A stretch of 64,000 bases of DNA from JACRAV01 sp964571235 (lineage in GTDB: Bacteria; Zixibacteria; MSB-5A5; GN15; FEB-12): contig CAZNAI010000003.1 of assembly GCA_964571235.1 (NCBI GenBank), forward strand, positions 806,001 through 870,000, in the 5' to 3' direction. Shown here one piece after another: positions 52,853 to 61,208 of the stretch (position 1 is the stretch's first letter; each line of letters starts with the position of its first letter). Under the pieces are notes generated by a model. The model searched no databases, was not told the origin of the DNA, and was given only the letters and a program-made list of their open reading frames with translations. Both the position numbers and the translations under genes were made by a program.

Positions 52853-53375
52853 ACGACTAACACTTATTTCCCTCTTGGCTAGCCTGGTCCTGTGGTTTGG
52901 TTGTTCCAAAAAGGAGTCCAATACCACAACTTCGACCCCAACCGGTCAGACGCGCGAACTGACCGACAGTGAACTGATTCAGGCCAGGCTCGATGAAGTT
53001 GTCACTCGGTGGCGCTACGGCGACAAGGGCGGGCTTTACGACATGGAGTGGGAATATTTGCAAGACAAGTACACTTTTGATGAGTATCTCGAATTCGGGA
53101 ATATCAAACCGCTGTCCGCTGACACGATGGAGCGAATGGTCATCACCCACGCCGACATCGCCCCCAAAGAGTCGGCGCTTGTGTATGTCGACGTACACTT
53201 CAAAGGCCCGACCGGATTTGAATCGGTGGTAGCCGATACGCATCTGTTTTTCTATCACCGTGGCATGTGGATTCGACCCATCGCCGGTGCGCGATATCTT
53301 CAGCTTGAATACGAGCAAATTCAACGCTCAGCAGATTCAGCGGCCGCCGAAGAGGCCAAGCTCGACAGCAAGTGA
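52839..53375 (+). CDS. Hypothetical lipoprotein
   Basis: 178 residues from the ATG at 52839 preceded by GGAGAG, overlapping the mutase 3' end. The lipobox is LVLWFGC (Cys ~23), then a Ser/Thr linker. The body (LDEVVTRWRYGDKGGLYDMEWEYLQDKYTFDEYLEF ... ESALVYVDVHFKGPTG) reads like an NTF2-like domain. No family is recognised. Its position between mutase and epimerase suggests only co-transcription, not shared function. Confidence 0.7.
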   Translation: MTLGRRLTLISLLASLVLWFGCSKKESNTTTSTPTGQTRELTDSELIQARLDEVVTRWRYGDKGGLYDMEWEYLQDKYTFDEYLEFGNIKPLSADTMERMVITHADIAPKESALVYVDVHFKGPTGFESVVADTHLFFYHRGMWIRPIAGARYLQLEYEQIQRSADSAAAEEAKLDSK

Positions 53376-53381
53376 GGTTTG

Positions 53382-53813
53382 GTGCCTGAGACGCACATCT
53401 CCCATCTCGGAATCGCAGTCCGCGATCTTGACGCCGCCATCAAACTTTGGTCGGTTCTGCTCGGCGGCGAGCCCGAACTAATCACCGTTGTTCCCGATCA
53501 AAAAGTGCGGGTCGCAGTTTTCGCGCGGGGTGTTTCAGACACTGGTGGGCGGATAGAACTGGTCGCGCCGACTTCACCCGATTCGCCTATCGCCAAGTTT
53601 CTTCACAACCGGGGGGAGGGACTTCACCATGTCTGCATCTATGTCGAGAATCTTGACCACCGCCTAAACGAGTTGACCAGCGCCGGCGTACGGCTCATCG
53701 ACACAGTCCCACGAATTGGCGCCGAGGGGAACCGGATAGCTTTTGTGCATCCGATCGGGACAGGCGGAGTTTTGTTGGAACTTGAAGAAAAGTCCCACGA
53801 CAACAGCGATTAA
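53382..53813 (+). CDS. mce: Methylmalonyl-CoA epimerase
   Basis: 143 residues of the VOC/glyoxalase fold, starting at a GTG (a TTG one codon earlier is possible) 6 bases after the lipoprotein stop. Metal and catalytic residues are in ISHLGIAVRDLDAAI, GEGLHHVCIYV and GGVLLELEE. It interconverts (S)- and (R)-methylmalonyl-CoA, linking the carboxylase and the mutase of this cluster. Confidence 0.9.
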   Translation: MPETHISHLGIAVRDLDAAIKLWSVLLGGEPELITVVPDQKVRVAVFARGVSDTGGRIELVAPTSPDSPIAKFLHNRGEGLHHVCIYVENLDHRLNELTSAGVRLIDTVPRIGAEGNRIAFVHPIGTGGVLLELEEKSHDNSD

Positions 53814-54515
53814 TCAGCGGCTAATGCGGGGCAAGGGGCGCGGGTTATCCTGCGAGAACCGTGAGTAACGAGGTGTCGATTGGGTGCGACGGCGATATGC
53901 AAAGACCAATATCCCGGCGGCCAGCACTACGAGCACAAGAGTTACCATATACGGCGAGTATTTCGGCGGAAAGACCGAAGCGTCTTTGGAGCCGTTAAAT
54001 TCAAAGCTCGCCTGCATCGCCTTGAAATCTTCTTCAGCGCCGGCATATAGATCCTTTGGCACCTTCGCCCACAGCGTATACATCACCTGATTCCCGTTAC
54101 CGAGGCGGAATAGCACTCCTTCAAAGCGATGCCGTAGTTCGACACGTGCGGTTGTGTCACGCGAGACAAATTCCAGAATGAATCCGGCCCGGTCGGTGCG
54201 ATCATAGCCGGTCGAGGTCAAGAGGCGGGCTTCGGGGAGCGTGAGAATTACTTCGTCGATCACGCGTTGGACTGATATCCGAAGGTCGGCGTCGCTACGG
54301 ATAACACTCGACCCGCTGAATTCGGATCGAAAAACTGACAACTGAGCGGATTCACCGTCGTTGACAAGATGAACGGGGAGAGTAAGAGTGTCGCTGATGA
54401 TCATCCAACCATACGGCTGATCTATCGACAGGTCATTGCCGATCGAGCCGCCCAGGGCGACCGACGGAATGATTATCAGACAAATTGATAGTAAGGCGCT
54501 AAGCACGGGGCGCAT
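53814..54515 (-). CDS. Hypothetical membrane-anchored exported protein
   Basis: 233 residues: signal peptide (LLSICLIIIPSVALGG), a ~150-residue extracytoplasmic beta-rich part (YGWMIISDTLTLPVHLVNDG ... MYTLWAKVPKDLYAGAEEDF), one C-terminal helix (YMVTLVLVVLAAGILVFAY) and a basic tail. The pattern resembles PsbP/DUF-type domains of unknown role. Its stop touches the convergent epimerase stop. Confidence 0.65.
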   Translation of the reverse strand: MRPVLSALLSICLIIIPSVALGGSIGNDLSIDQPYGWMIISDTLTLPVHLVNDGESAQLSVFRSEFSGSSVIRSDADLRISVQRVIDEVILTLPEARLLTSTGYDRTDRAGFILEFVSRDTTARVELRHRFEGVLFRLGNGNQVMYTLWAKVPKDLYAGAEEDFKAMQASFEFNGSKDASVFPPKYSPYMVTLVLVVLAAGILVFAYRRRTQSTPRYSRFSQDNPRPLPRISR

Positions 54516-54588
54516 ATGGAGTAATATCGGAAGAATCCCCTTTCGGTTGAGGGGGATATTTCCCGTATGTGCACCGCGAACGGTCCTT

Positions 54589-54750
54589 TTAAGAGACGTT
54601 TCTGCGAACGAAGTGCTTGGCGAGCATGTTCACTCCGATTGCGATGATCGCGACCGGCCAAACCCAGTCCCAAAACCCGCCGCGAATCAGGTCGAGGCGG
54701 TTGAGCAACATCAATACGCCCAAGAGCAGAAGCAAAATTCCCCAAAACAT
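54589..54750 (-). CDS. Small LiaF/DUF5668-like membrane protein
   Basis: 53 residues from the ATG at 54750, chosen because GGAGGG precedes it. The sequence FWGILLLLLGVLMLLNRL ... FWDWVWPVAIIAIGVNML has two hydrophobic segments with the WP-iiiiG pattern of the LiaF/DUF5668 transmembrane domain, here without a soluble part. Possible small envelope-stress protein. Confidence 0.65.
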   Translation of the reverse strand: MFWGILLLLLGVLMLLNRLDLIRGGFWDWVWPVAIIAIGVNMLAKHFVRRNVS

Positions 54751-54795
54751 CTGGAATCCCTCCGTAGTGATCAGAGTCAAGTGAGGACACCTGAC

Positions 54796-55272
54796 TCAAC
54801 AATTTGTATTCAGCGTCTTTAGTTTAGATACTACAATAGCGGCGATTTCTTCAAGCATTTTTTGATCGTCGTCAGTGAAGGCGGCCAGGGCATTGGAGTC
54901 AATGTCGATTTCGCCAAGACAGGTGTCGCCGTCCATTAAAGGCACAACGATCTCTGACTTTGTGGTTACCGAACAGGCTAGAAAGCGCGGGTCGGCGTTG
55001 ACATCGTCGACAATGATCGATCGCTTTTGCGAGGCGGCCGCGCCGCAAATCCCCTGATTGAATTTGATGCGGGTATGCGGGGTCGGCGGACCGACATACG
55101 GCCCAACCTGCAATTCGTCGCCGTCGACTAAATAGAACCCGGTCCAATTCCAGTTGTCCGAGAAACTATCGATCAGCTTGATGGCGATTTCGAGCGCTTC
55201 GGTGCGTGTTCGCCCCGCCCGGATGTCGGTGCGGATTTGGTCGATCAGCTGTTGTCGATTTACATTTGTCAT
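54796..55272 (-). CDS. GAF-domain free methionine-(R)-sulfoxide reductase-like protein
   Basis: 158 residues from the ATG at 55272, overlapping the URO-D-like stop by ATGA. It follows the fRMsr/YebR pattern: NWNWTGFYLVDGDELQVGPYVG, GICGAAA (Cys76), DPRFLACS (Cys100) and SEIVVPL. Of the three redox cysteines in E. coli fRMsr (84, 94, 118), equivalents of 94 and 118 are present and the first is His. Reductase activity is therefore plausible but not certain. Confidence 0.8.
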   Translation of the reverse strand: MTNVNRQQLIDQIRTDIRAGRTRTEALEIAIKLIDSFSDNWNWTGFYLVDGDELQVGPYVGPPTPHTRIKFNQGICGAAASQKRSIIVDDVNADPRFLACSVTTKSEIVVPLMDGDTCLGEIDIDSNALAAFTDDDQKMLEEIAAIVVSKLKTLNTNC

Positions 55273-56267
55273 AAGCGATCCCGAATAGCGCGGAGATTTT
55301 CTTTTGGTGTTTTTGGCTCGATAGCGCACCCCGGTCCGATGATCAGTTGATCGGCCGAATACCGGTCTTTGAGTTGGTCGATGAAATAAGCGACTTCATC
55401 GGGACGGCTCTGCAGGAGCCAGCCCATATGATCTACTCCACCGACCAGGCGATGCTCCGGCAATGCGCTTAGTCCCTTATCCAGCGGCAAATTGGTCGGA
55501 TCGAACGAATTCCAGTTGATCAGCTTGACTGGGTATTTTTGCCCTGCGAGTTGGGTTAAGTAACAACTAGAATGACAGACATGCAGAAGGTTGATGGCAT
55601 CATCGCCTGCGGCTTGAATCACCGGCAGATCGTACGGAAGGCCAAAGCGTTGGTATTGGTCCCAGGTGACAAAGTCCGGCGATGCCCACTGGGTGGTAGC
55701 AAAGAAAACACCGTCGGCGCCGGCGTTGCGAAGTTCAGTGACATATCGTGCAAACGTATCGCTGATCGCCCTAATCGCTGACTCAACAATCTCTGGCGCT
55801 TTCTCCAAATGCTCGACGAGCGTTTTGTTTTCTTCAACCATCCGACCGGCAATCGCCAAGGGTGTGAAGATAGTCATCAGGAGAGGCAACTCTTTGTCGG
55901 AACGCTTACGGATCAAAGACACCAGTTGCAAGTGTTCAGCCAAGGCCGGAGAATTAAGCGGCAGAGGTGTGATTTTCTCCCAGTCCTCAATCTTCGTGAT
56001 CGGGAATGTGGTCTTTTGGTGCTTTTCAAATTCGTTTTTGGAGAACTGATGACGAAACCCCCAGTCCTCGATATGGTAATCGGCGCGGGGGTTGATCTTC
56101 ACGAAATCCCAGTCGTACTCGCGCTGAAACCAGAGCATGGCGTCGGCAGTGCCCTCGGCTGAGTTTTCCATGTGGAAAAAATGTCGCCAAAATGAGGCGG
56201 CGTACCGGTCAGGTTTCTGGCCGGCCAGGATAGTGAGCAGGCGTTCGCGATGGGATAGTTTTTGCAT
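55269..56267 (-). CDS. Uroporphyrinogen decarboxylase-like protein
   Basis: 332 residues from the ATG at 56267 (MQKLSHRERLLTILAGQKPD). The fold pattern of URO-D/MtaA-type proteins is clear: an N-terminal helix, DFVKINPRADYHIEDWG, LPLLMTIFTPLAIAG, AGADGVFFATTQWAS and HVCHSSCYLTQLAG. Heme-pathway Arg/Asp motifs are weak, so it belongs to the broad family that includes corrinoid methyltransferases rather than HemE. Substrate unknown. Confidence 0.75.
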   Translation of the reverse strand: MQKLSHRERLLTILAGQKPDRYAASFWRHFFHMENSAEGTADAMLWFQREYDWDFVKINPRADYHIEDWGFRHQFSKNEFEKHQKTTFPITKIEDWEKITPLPLNSPALAEHLQLVSLIRKRSDKELPLLMTIFTPLAIAGRMVEENKTLVEHLEKAPEIVESAIRAISDTFARYVTELRNAGADGVFFATTQWASPDFVTWDQYQRFGLPYDLPVIQAAGDDAINLLHVCHSSCYLTQLAGQKYPVKLINWNSFDPTNLPLDKGLSALPEHRLVGGVDHMGWLLQSRPDEVAYFIDQLKDRYSADQLIIGPGCAIEPKTPKENLRAIRDRL

Positions 56268-56455
56268 ATGGTAACTGTAACGATGGTCAATTCGCCGAGT
56301 TTCATCAACAGGTTTCTTTTGTGGTTGGCGGTCGTACTCGGCCGCCAATTGTCTGTGGCAGATCGTGGCAGGTGGGGCCGCCCGCCACGCACGATGAAAT
56401 GAGGACGGCGAAGCGACTTGATTGGCGCACCGCCGAAGACTATTCTGTGGGCGAT

Positions 56456-56980
56456 ATGGAAACGAGAAAGAACGAGGATGATCGTGATGTTATCATCCGC
56501 GAACTTGCACCATCTGACTCACTCGAAGAGCTTACCGAGCTATTGCATCGGTCGTATAAACAGCTTGCCGATATGGGGCTGAAATATCTCGCGACTTACC
56601 AGGATGTTGAAACTACTCGCCGACGGATTGCGCAGGGAGTCGCTTTTGTAGCCGTGCTCGATGACAGGTTGGTCGGCACGATCGTCTTCACGCAACCCGA
56701 GCATACGCATCTCCCCAAAGGCAGACCAATTGCGGCGGCTGGGAAACTGAATCAGCTCGGCGTAGAGCCGTCGTTGCAGGGGAGAGGGATCGGAAAGCGA
56801 TTATTTGTTCATGCCGAAGAGTACGCGAAAACTCGGGGAGTCACCGCACTGGTTCTCGATACCGCCGAAAATGCCGACCATCTCATCAAATGGTATGAAC
56901 GGATGGGGTATGTATTTGAAGAGTATGTGCAGTGGGATGTCACGAATTATCGGAGTGTGGTGCTGGTGAAGTATCTGTGA
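56456..56980 (+). CDS. GNAT acetyltransferase
   Basis: About 174 residues. The ATG at 56456 (METRKNEDDRDVIIRELAPSD) is preferred; an ATG at 56399 is possible and neither has a good ribosome site. Acetyl-CoA loop LNQLGVEPSLQGRGIGKRLF and the end NADHLIKWYERMGYVFEEY are typical. Substrate unknown. It is followed by REP-type repeats. Confidence 0.85.
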   Translation: METRKNEDDRDVIIRELAPSDSLEELTELLHRSYKQLADMGLKYLATYQDVETTRRRIAQGVAFVAVLDDRLVGTIVFTQPEHTHLPKGRPIAAAGKLNQLGVEPSLQGRGIGKRLFVHAEEYAKTRGVTALVLDTAENADHLIKWYERMGYVFEEYVQWDVTNYRSVVLVKYL

Positions 56981-57000
56981 AGCGATTCCTCCGGGTCAAG

Positions 57001-57083
57001 AGCCCAACCTAAAGGTTGGGTTACCAGGGCGAAGAGAAGAGTGATTGCTTCAGTCCCGCCAAGGGCGGGACACTCGCAATGAC
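57001..57083. repeat. Palindromic repeats B and C, second locus
   Basis: 57001-57026 repeats the AGCCCAACCTAAAGGTTGGG unit of 30129-30154. 57053-57083 has GTCCCGCC-AA-GGGCGGGAC then ACTCGCAATGACG, shared with 30864-30884. These are orphan copies 26 kb from the RAYT gene. Confidence 0.8.
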
Positions 57084-57159
57084 GTATTTTCCGGGGTACC
57101 AATATTGCAAACCAAATGTCGGGTAGTCGGCGCGCTGGATCGGCGCTTGCCAACCCGAC

Positions 57160-57966
57160 CTACTTGTCCCACTCATCGAACAACTTGTAGTAGTGATCCG
57201 GGAAGATCGGCTTGTAGCGCAAGAAAGATGGCATCGGATATCGGATACCGCAAGCGTGGGTCCCGACGAAACCGTCGATCATTTGTTGCTCCATGCCCGC
57301 CGGAATGGTGAAGGCCATTTCGTCGTCTTGGGTCTGACCAAATACTCGATCGCCGTAGCAAGGTAAAACCACCTGAGGCTTGCCGGTCTGCATTGTCTCG
57401 ATACAAATATCAGCGCAATCGAGACGTCCGGAAAAACGCGAGGTTAGATATCCGCCATCGCGCCATAGATAGGCGGTCATCAACCGCATGACCTGGGCTG
57501 AGTTGCCGTAGATCAAATAGACATGCGGCTCAAAGGCCGCGCGCGAAATCGGCGCCGCCAGAATGTACTTGTACTGTTGAAAAGTAAATTTCGGGACCAA
57601 GCTCTCGGTTTTGGCGCCGGCTCCGGGATTTTCGGTGAACATCCCCGAACACATCGATCCGCAGGAAAAACCCTCGGTCTCCGGCTTGAATCCAAAGGCG
57701 GTCAAGGCCAGCGGACAGCCGACGTCTTCAGCTCCAACTGCCAGCGCCCAGCCGTACTTTCGCGCGATTGAAAAAGTCTGACAAACCGCCACGGTATGCC
57801 CGAAATCTCTAAACGGCCGACGGGTCCGCTCGGGCAGTGTTTCGCCCTCGGCCACCATCCGAATCGCCAGAGGAAATGTCCCCGGCCGAATATGCTCGGT
57901 CAGGGCCTTGTCGAATTTCGTGAGCAATTCTCGGCTTGAGGTCTTTGCGTCGTTTTGTGACGACAT
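57160..57966 (-). CDS. DUF169 family protein
   Basis: 268 residues. Family pattern: HIRPGTFPLAIRMV, an early CQTFSIARKYGWALAVGAEDVGCPLA with two conserved Cys, SCGSMCSG, PHVYLIYGNSAQVMRL, CADICIETMQTGKPQVVLPCYGDRVFGQTQDDEM and a C-terminal HACGIRYPMP. The conserved Cys and acidic clusters suggest a metal or redox site, but no function is established. It has its own minus-strand promoter. Confidence 0.85.
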   Translation of the reverse strand: MSSQNDAKTSSRELLTKFDKALTEHIRPGTFPLAIRMVAEGETLPERTRRPFRDFGHTVAVCQTFSIARKYGWALAVGAEDVGCPLALTAFGFKPETEGFSCGSMCSGMFTENPGAGAKTESLVPKFTFQQYKYILAAPISRAAFEPHVYLIYGNSAQVMRLMTAYLWRDGGYLTSRFSGRLDCADICIETMQTGKPQVVLPCYGDRVFGQTQDDEMAFTIPAGMEQQMIDGFVGTHACGIRYPMPSFLRYKPIFPDHYYKLFDEWDK

Positions 57967-58036
57967 AGTCTATCTCCGAAAGCGAATGGTTCAAAACGGG
58001 CCAGGTCGTACAATCAAATTCTCTCGACAACAATCG

Positions 58037-58065
58037 AATATACGACCAACGCCATACTCGGTCAA
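58037..58065 (-). promoter_or_regulatory. Promoter of the DUF169 gene
   Basis: On the minus strand TTGACC (58060-58065), 17-base spacer, TATATT (58037-58042), ~70 bases before the ATG. Confidence 0.55.
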
Positions 58066-58114
58066 TTCACTGTATAACCGATGAGCAGATTCCCTTTTTT
58101 CCCTATAGAGCGCA

Positions 58115-58147
58115 GTGTATCGAGCCGACATAATCGGTAAGATACAC
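58115..58147 (+). promoter_or_regulatory. Nested inverted repeat before the sigma-54 activator
   Basis: GTGTATC (58115-58121) pairs with GATACAC (58141-58147), and inside them CCGA pairs with TCGG. It lies 31 bases before the ATG at 58179; it could be an operator or an RNA hairpin. Confidence 0.4.
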
Positions 58148-58178
58148 CTGTAAACGACGGGGAACTGCCCAAGGCGCC

Positions 58179-59576
58179 ATGGCGGCCAATATTCTCATAA
58201 TCGACGACGAAGAGTCCATGTGCAATTTCATGGAGATCATGCTCTCCAAGGAAGGGTACTCAGTCGACACCACAACCTCCCCGGTCGACGGCGTCAAAAA
58301 ACTCCGCGACAAAAACTACGATCTGCTGATCGCCGATCTGAATATGCCCCGGATGACCGGAATCGAAGTGCTCCGTGAGGTGAAATCGTTTAAGTCCGAG
58401 CAGGAAGTGATCGTGATGACTGCGTTCGCGGCGGTCGACACGGCGATCGAGGCGATGAAAGAGGGGGCGGCTGATTATGTCACCAAGCCGTTCAAGGTCG
58501 ACGAAATCAAACTGACTATCGAAAAGTCGCTCAGCCGACGCCAGTTGATCAATGAGAATACGGAACTGAAACGTCGGCTTAAGACCGACAACTCATTTGA
58601 AAAGTTCATTGGGACTTCAGATCCGGTGGTGTCGCTCAAAAAACTGGCGATGCGGGTTGCGGGGAGCGATTCTACAGTTCTCATCCGGGGAGAATCGGGT
58701 ACCGGTAAAGATCTGATCGCCCGCGCTATTCACCATCATTCGCCACGATGCTCCGGGCCGTTTGTTACGATCAACTGCGCCGCTCTACCGGAGACACTGC
58801 TCGAATCAGAATTGTTCGGCCATGTTAAAGGATCATTCACCGGCGCGATTAAAGACAAAGACGGGCTTTTCAAGACCGCCACTTCCGGGACATTTTTCTT
58901 AGACGAAGTCGGCAATACCTCGCTGGCGATTCAAGTCAAACTCCTTCGGGTGCTGGAAGACAAAAAGATCACGCCGGTTGGGGCGACCCAGCCGATCGAT
59001 GTCGATGTCCGCCTGATCGCCGCAACCAATTCCGATCTTGAGGAAGATGTCAAAGCCGGGCGGTTCCGCGCCGACTTGTTCTATCGGCTCAATGTCATTC
59101 CCGTCGTCATTCCGCCACTTCGCGAGCGTACCGACGATATTCCCATGCTCGTCAATTACTTTATCGATAAGTGCGCCCAGCGGGCCGGACAACCACGCAA
59201 GAAAATTTCGGCCGAGGCGATGCACCTGCTGGTCCACTACGGCTGGCCCGGCAATGTCCGTGAGCTTGAAAATACAATCGAGCGGGCGGTGCTTTTGGAC
59301 CGTACCGGCACAATCGGCGTGTCCGACTTTCCTGAAAAGCTGTCGCAGACCGCGCCGTCGAACTTTGTCAAAGAGGCCGACCCGGTCACCCCGACCCTTG
59401 AGCATATCGAAAAAGCATACATCCACTTTGTCATGACCCAGTCTGAGGGGAAAAAGGCCGAGGCGGCGCGGATACTGGGGATCGACGCCAGCACCTTATA
59501 TAGGAAGCTCGAGCGGTACGGCCTTAAGGACCAATTCGGTTCAAAAGGCAAGGGTGGCAAGGAGGAGGGTCAGTGA
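58179..59576 (+). CDS. NtrC-family sigma-54 response regulator
   Basis: 465 residues. The receiver domain (1-120) has DDEE and phospho-acceptor Asp53 (LIADLNMPRM). The AAA+ domain (~145-380) has Walker A GESGTGKD, ELFGHVKGSFTGA (the sigma-54 contact loop, Gly-Ser-Phe-Thr-Gly-Ala) and FLDEVG. The C-terminus has an Fis-type HTH (EAARILGIDASTLYRKLERYGL). No partner histidine kinase is adjacent. It is followed by pilin-like genes with sigma-54 promoters, so a PilR-like role is likely. Confidence 0.93.
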   Translation: MAANILIIDDEESMCNFMEIMLSKEGYSVDTTTSPVDGVKKLRDKNYDLLIADLNMPRMTGIEVLREVKSFKSEQEVIVMTAFAAVDTAIEAMKEGAADYVTKPFKVDEIKLTIEKSLSRRQLINENTELKRRLKTDNSFEKFIGTSDPVVSLKKLAMRVAGSDSTVLIRGESGTGKDLIARAIHHHSPRCSGPFVTINCAALPETLLESELFGHVKGSFTGAIKDKDGLFKTATSGTFFLDEVGNTSLAIQVKLLRVLEDKKITPVGATQPIDVDVRLIAATNSDLEEDVKAGRFRADLFYRLNVIPVVIPPLRERTDDIPMLVNYFIDKCAQRAGQPRKKISAEAMHLLVHYGWPGNVRELENTIERAVLLDRTGTIGVSDFPEKLSQTAPSNFVKEADPVTPTLEHIEKAYIHFVMTQSEGKKAEAARILGIDASTLYRKLERYGLKDQFGSKGKGGKEEGQ

Positions 59577-59594
59577 TGGATCCTCTACCGATTT

Positions 59595-59609
59595 CTTGCA
59601 GAATGCAAG
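59595..59609 (+). promoter_or_regulatory. Possible activator-binding palindrome
   Basis: CTTGCA-GAA-TGCAAG, 63 bases upstream of the sigma-54 -24 element, the normal place for an NtrC-type enhancer site. A weaker GATTG-TG-CAATC lies before the second pilin gene (60437-60448). Confidence 0.35.
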
Positions 59610-59672
59610 ACCCGCTTGGCGAAAAGCGAGGAAACAACCGTTTCAGAATGTCCAAAGTCGATTCGTGCCCCG

Positions 59673-59688
59673 TGGCAAATAGTTTGCA
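59673..59688 (+). promoter_or_regulatory. Sigma-54 promoter of pilin 1
   Basis: TGGCAAATAGTTTGCA keeps GG and GC at the correct 10-base separation of TGGCAC-N5-TTGCA, 139 bases before the ATG. Confidence 0.75.
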
Positions 59689-59826
59689 TGGCCCCAATTT
59701 GTTGCATAGCAATAACTTGAAAAACAAGCCACTTGTGCAATTACTGCCGACCCGGTCGGCACGCGTTGTGCGAGTTACCGGTACGTAACAAACGAAATAG
59801 TCTTTAACACTTAGAGGAGGATCTAC

Positions 59827-60243
59827 ATGTTTTCAAAGATTCACAATCGCAAGGGTTTCACCCTGATCGAGTTGATGATCGTGGTGGTCATCATTGGTAT
59901 CCTGGCCTCGTTGGCCATTCCGCGTTTCATGACCGCTTCGACCCGCGCCAAGCAGTCGGAAGCTCGTCAGCTCCTGAAGCAGGTCTACACCATGCAACAC
60001 GCCTATCGTCAGGCTAACAACACCTATGGCGACGGTGGTGTGACTGCCGCCGCTGGCGGTTCGTTCCCGCAGATTGGCGTTGAGATCATGGCTGGCGCCC
60101 GTTACAGCTACGTGATGGTAGCCGCGGCCGCTACCTTTACTTGCACCGCTACGGGAAACATCGATGATGATGCAACCGACGACGTCTGGACCGTCATCCA
60201 GACTGGTGTCATCACCAACACGACCAACGACGTGACCGCGTAA
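59827..60243 (+). CDS. Type IV pilin-like protein 1
   Basis: 138 residues. A short leader ends at Gly10; the mature N-terminus FTLIELMIVVVIIGILASLA has Glu at +5, as needed for prepilin peptidase processing and filament packing. The remaining ~100 residues (YGDGGVTAAAGGSFPQIG, YVMVAAAATFTCTATGNIDDDATDDVWTV) are small and Ala/Thr-rich like short GspG/PilA-type pilins. GAGGAGG precedes the ATG. It is 90% or more identical to pilin 2. Confidence 0.93.
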   Translation: MFSKIHNRKGFTLIELMIVVVIIGILASLAIPRFMTASTRAKQSEARQLLKQVYTMQHAYRQANNTYGDGGVTAAAGGSFPQIGVEIMAGARYSYVMVAAAATFTCTATGNIDDDATDDVWTVIQTGVITNTTNDVTA

Positions 60244-60264
60244 GTTACGCGCTCAGTCAAATTG

Positions 60265-60296
60265 AAAAGCGCTCCCTTCGGGGAGCGCTTTTTTTT
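60265..60296 (+). terminator. Terminator of pilin 1
   Basis: AAAAGCGCTCCC-TTCG-GGGAGCGCTTTT followed by T residues. Confidence 0.92.
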
Positions 60297-60461
60297 CCCC
60301 AACAAAGGACCATTGTATTCTGCAACAGTCCATGGCAAATCGCCTGTTTCAAAAAATCAGCAAGTTATAGGGGCGAATCAGACAGCCTGTCGTCTATGGA
60401 TAACTCGCTGTACCCTATGTGGTTTTGTGGCCGTGCGATTGTGCAATCTATGAATAATACG

Positions 60462-60477
60462 CGGCATTCGTTTTGCA
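60462..60477 (+). promoter_or_regulatory. Sigma-54 promoter of pilin 2
   Basis: CGGCATTCGTTTTGCA matches the sigma-54 -24/-12 pattern with correct spacing, 50 bases before the ATG. Confidence 0.65.
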
Positions 60478-60526
60478 ACTTAGTCTCTTGAAAAGATTGA
60501 CACCAACACTCAGAGGAGGATTTAGG

Positions 60527-60943
60527 ATGTTTTCAAAGATTCACAATCGCAAGGGTTTCACCCTGATCGAGTTGATGATCGTGGTGGTCATCATTGGTAT
60601 CCTGGCCTCGCTGGCCATTCCGCGTTTCATGACCGCTTCGACCCGCGCCAAGCAGTCAGAAGCCCGTCAGTTGCTCAAGCAGATCTATACCATGCAACAT
60701 GCTTATCGTCAGGCTAACAACACCTATGGCGACGGTGGTGTGACTGCCGCCGCTGGTGGTTCGTTCCCGCAGATCGGCGTTGAAGTTATGGCTGGTGCCC
60801 GTTACAGCTACGTGATGGTTGCCGCGGCCGCTACATTTACTTGCACCGCTACGGGTAACATCGATGATGATGCGACCGACGATGTCTGGACCGTCAATGA
60901 AAATGGCGTCATCAACAACACGACCAACGACGTGACTGCGTAA
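60527..60943 (+). CDS. Type IV pilin-like protein 2
   Basis: 138 residues from the ATG at 60527 (GAGGAGG upstream). The leader, mature helix and most of the head are identical to pilin 1. Differences are few: QIYTM for QVYTM, EVMAG for EIMAG, and near the C-terminus TVNENGVINN for TVIQTGVITN. This is a recent tandem duplication that includes the terminator. The changed C-terminal loop may alter the exposed surface of the filament. Confidence 0.93.
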   Translation: MFSKIHNRKGFTLIELMIVVVIIGILASLAIPRFMTASTRAKQSEARQLLKQIYTMQHAYRQANNTYGDGGVTAAAGGSFPQIGVEVMAGARYSYVMVAAAATFTCTATGNIDDDATDDVWTVNENGVINNTTNDVTA

Positions 60944-60964
60944 GTCACGCGCTCAGTCAAATTG

Positions 60965-60996
60965 AAAAGCGCTCCCTTCGGGGGGCGCTTTTTTTT
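60965..60996 (+). terminator. Terminator of pilin 2
   Basis: The same hairpin as after pilin 1, with one A-to-G change in the right arm, then T residues. Confidence 0.9.
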
Positions 60997-61208
60997 CATG
61001 CGAATTGCACGACAGCTACGGCATCTTGCGTTGTATTCACAAGACCCATCCACTCTTCAATTGAATTACCAAACGAACCGGCTACCTCCTATTGCGGCGC
61101 ACCGGCTTGCAGTGAGCGAACTTACATTAATATCCAGCCCGACGGCACACACATTGCGATACTCAATGATAAGCAATGTTCTCGCGGTTCGGTCGAATTG
61201 GAGGTCGT

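Noticed and set aside
61095..61125. Sigma-54 promoter for pilin 3
   Set aside because: GGC and TTGCA are present, but the GG-to-GC spacing is one base too long, so it is not listed as a promoter.
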